NCBI GenBank assembly: GCA_965646165.1
Contig: CBFFYP010000001.1
Span: 55,642-119,641, forward strand
Direction of reading: 5' to 3'
From: MGBC114844 sp910585855
GTDB taxonomy: Bacteria > Bacillota > Clostridia > Lachnospirales > Lachnospiraceae
DNA length: 64,000 nt
The notes below the pieces were generated by a model that saw nothing but the letters and a program-made list of their open reading frames with translations, made no database searches and had not been told where the DNA came from. Shown piece by piece: positions 62,336 to 64,000 of this stretch (the stretch's first letter is position 1; each line of letters starts with the position of its first letter). Made by a program: the position numbers and the translations under genes.

Positions 62336-63698
62336 GAAACGATAGCGCAGTGTAAAAACATGTCGCTGTTTGTTTTTTAATTTTTGAATACAAAAGTGTT
62401 TGCCTCTTTTTCAGAGAGTTGAAACTTTTCCTGAATTTTTGAGGATTGCTTCATCTAGATAGCAAAATCACGCAAGTCATATAACTAATTGATGAATGGC
62501 TCATTCTCCTTCATTTCTGCCCTCATTTCTGCCTTTTTCGATATTTCTTGATCCGCATTTCAATGTCAGAAATTCTAACCTCCATTCCTGGTTTTTTCGC
62601 TTGTTTTACTGCTCTTTTAATTTTGATAAACGAATCTTCTGTTCTTTTCCTCTACAGAATCTAAAAAAGCCTTAATTTTTGGAGGACATCCGATGTCGTT
62701 CCATTTGCGTTTTAAAAAGAGTTTTGTGTCCCATGCTTTTAAAGAAAGGTGGGATCTTCTTTACAGAGATTTTCGAAGTGTAAAAATTCGTCCTTTTCAA
62801 ATGGATCAAAGGAAAAATAAAAATAATAAAAACATGGTTTTAATTATGATAGAGTCCCCTTGTCAATCAGTTGTATAATCAAGATACTTTGGTATTAACG
62901 TGTTCGCTGGAAGTTCTTTTCTTATCAATAACCTGCATTTGATATCGTAGATTTTCCTTTCCATCTTTGAATTAAAACATCCGAGCCGGATACTTTTTGC
63001 ATCCCATATCGGGCTATTGCTTTTTGTAATTCTGGGTATTCGATTCACAGTTTAGACGAAGGATCGCTGCAGCAATTCTTTACATAATGCCATCCTGCAT
63101 ACTTTCCAAAAGAAAATCTTGGAGATGCTTAATTCTTCCCATGTTTGGTAAAGTTTGTTTCTGTGTATATTCCCAATTTTAGATATTCCTTTCTATAATG
63201 CTTTTATTGATTAGAAAGCTTTTGTTGTATTGATTTTTCAGGAAGAATTTCTTTACTCTCATATCATCTGATAATTTATGAACAAAGTTTCTAAATAGTT
63301 TTTACTGTCTTCATCAAGTTCCAAATTCGATAATTAACCTTCTATAAAATGTCGTTTGAAGAGTGGCATCAGCTTTTGCAAATTCGTCTTCTATACGTTA
63401 AGAAAACATTCTCCGTTACCGTTCGCAGCCATTCTTCCCGCAGCGTTAAATTCACCTGGCATATATCGAAATAGTTTCGTTCACAGGATTCTTTACCACT
63501 GGTTAATTGTGTAACGTATGATTGTCCGATTTTTAATCTTTCGCAAAACCTTTTTTATTTGAGGGCTTTAATTAGTTTCCTATTCTTCTCAATATGGTAT
63601 CCAAAAGATCATCCCTTCTGATTATTATATTACTATAAAAAATGGCTAAGTCAAGAAAATTAAATAAAAAAATGGAAGATCTTTAATGAGTTTTGGAG
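62336..63698. other. Region without intact genes
   Basis: About 1.36 kb without a credible frame. On the reverse strand, broken pieces hint at one or more decayed genes (for example NMGRIKHLQDFLLESMQDG near 63100 and MQDG-like continuation), but I cannot assign a family. No repeat element, RNA gene or promoter was recognised. Confidence 0.5.
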
Positions 63699-63895
63699 AG
63701 GGGGACGCCAATTGAAAACGTAACCGCTGCTGTTCCACGTTCCAAAAAGTAAGAAGTTCTAAGACTTTGCCATTGAGCATCTACCGGACAGACCAGAGGC
63801 GCAATTCGCTCGCAATGCAGCCAAAACGAATGGACATCCTAACAATGTTACCTGCCACAAAAACAATCGCTTTCCAAAACACATGCGAGCAAAGG
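63699..63895 (+). repeat. Family B structured repeat, copy B14, truncated and damaged
   Basis: Left end GGGGGACGCCAATTGAAAACG, the stem AAGTAAGAAGTTCTAAGAC and the core GGCGCAATTCGCTCGCA are recognisable, with many single-base losses. The element is lost before the T7 hairpin. Confidence 0.75.
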
Positions 63896-63996
63896 GTACT
63901 TCACATAAGAATACCCTTGGTGCATTTAGGAAAATTTAAAGACGTTGCTATTATGAATTTGTATATATAATTTAAATATACTGGGAGGAAACTACA

Positions 63997-64000
63997 ATGA
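63997..64000 (+). CDS. Start of a gene running off the window
   Basis: GGGAGG followed 8 bp later by ATG at 63997 looks like a start codon with a good ribosome-binding site. Nothing of the product can be seen. Confidence 0.4.

Noticed and set aside
1..64000. tRNA, rRNA, T-box or known riboswitch.
   Set aside because: I looked at intergenic regions on both strands and recognised none. A covariance search (Infernal with Rfam) would be needed to be certain.

Overview
The window looks like a chromosome segment of a low-GC, endospore-forming member of the Clostridia, most likely Lachnospiraceae. I base this on gene content and order (spoIIIA operon, asp23-nusB-xseAB-ispA-dxs-tlyA-nadK-argR-recN-spoIVB-spo0A, prkC-rsgA-rpe-thiN, an ATP-type PEP carboxykinase, CotF-like coat proteins) and on strong purine-rich Shine-Dalgarno sites. 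No database search was possible.

Layout. 1-4.8 kb: end of prkC, then rsgA, rpe, thiN. 4.8-7.8 kb: an HD-domain gene and pckA with its own promoter and terminator. 7.9-14.4 kb: the eight-gene spoIIIA operon. 14.5-27.1 kb: the asp23 to spo0A housekeeping/isoprenoid/sporulation cluster. 27.4-30.9 kb: glgA, two CotF-like genes, ugd. 31.1-34.3 kb: a P-loop ATPase overlapping a TPR-array protein (candidate conflict or signalling pair). 34.7-38.3 kb: GntR/ABC/permease, a LytTR regulator whose receiver lacks its phospho-acceptor Asp, and an unknown protein. 38.9-42.4 kb: a MerR gene behind an eroded ISNCY-like transposase gene, and a secreted cell-wall-binding repeat protein. 43.2-50.0 kb: rtcB, a GNAT gene and a Bce-type peptide sensing/resistance module. 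50.7-55.6 kb: a 1633-residue GHKL (sacsin/Hsp90-like) ATPase fused to an SF1 helicase, a candidate defence gene. 56.1-57.5 kb: a MATE exporter. 58-64 kb: decayed or indel-ridden genes (kptA, an ECF sigma/anti-sigma pair) among damaged repeats.

The most striking content is non-coding. Two families of dispersed elements fill most intergenic gaps. Family B (about 340 bp; 13 large or partial copies plus deletion derivatives) and family A (about 150-230 bp; 6 copies plus one A/B chimera) each have long, copy-specific inverted-repeat arms and a conserved, structured interior. Both begin near GGACGCC and end near GGCTGT. In both families the paired positions change together between copies. One family B helix occurs in five different but always fully paired versions around invariant CAATT and TAAACA loop segments. 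This is the signature of a conserved structured RNA or folded DNA, not of protein coding. The elements sit directly after stop codons, even inside the spoIIIA operon and between xseB and ispA. I recognise neither family; they are the best candidates here for an undescribed system. Smaller repeats include a 150-bp TIR element (family C), a 44-bp tandem array between spoIIIAE and spoIIIAF, and a four-fold repeat of a family B end.
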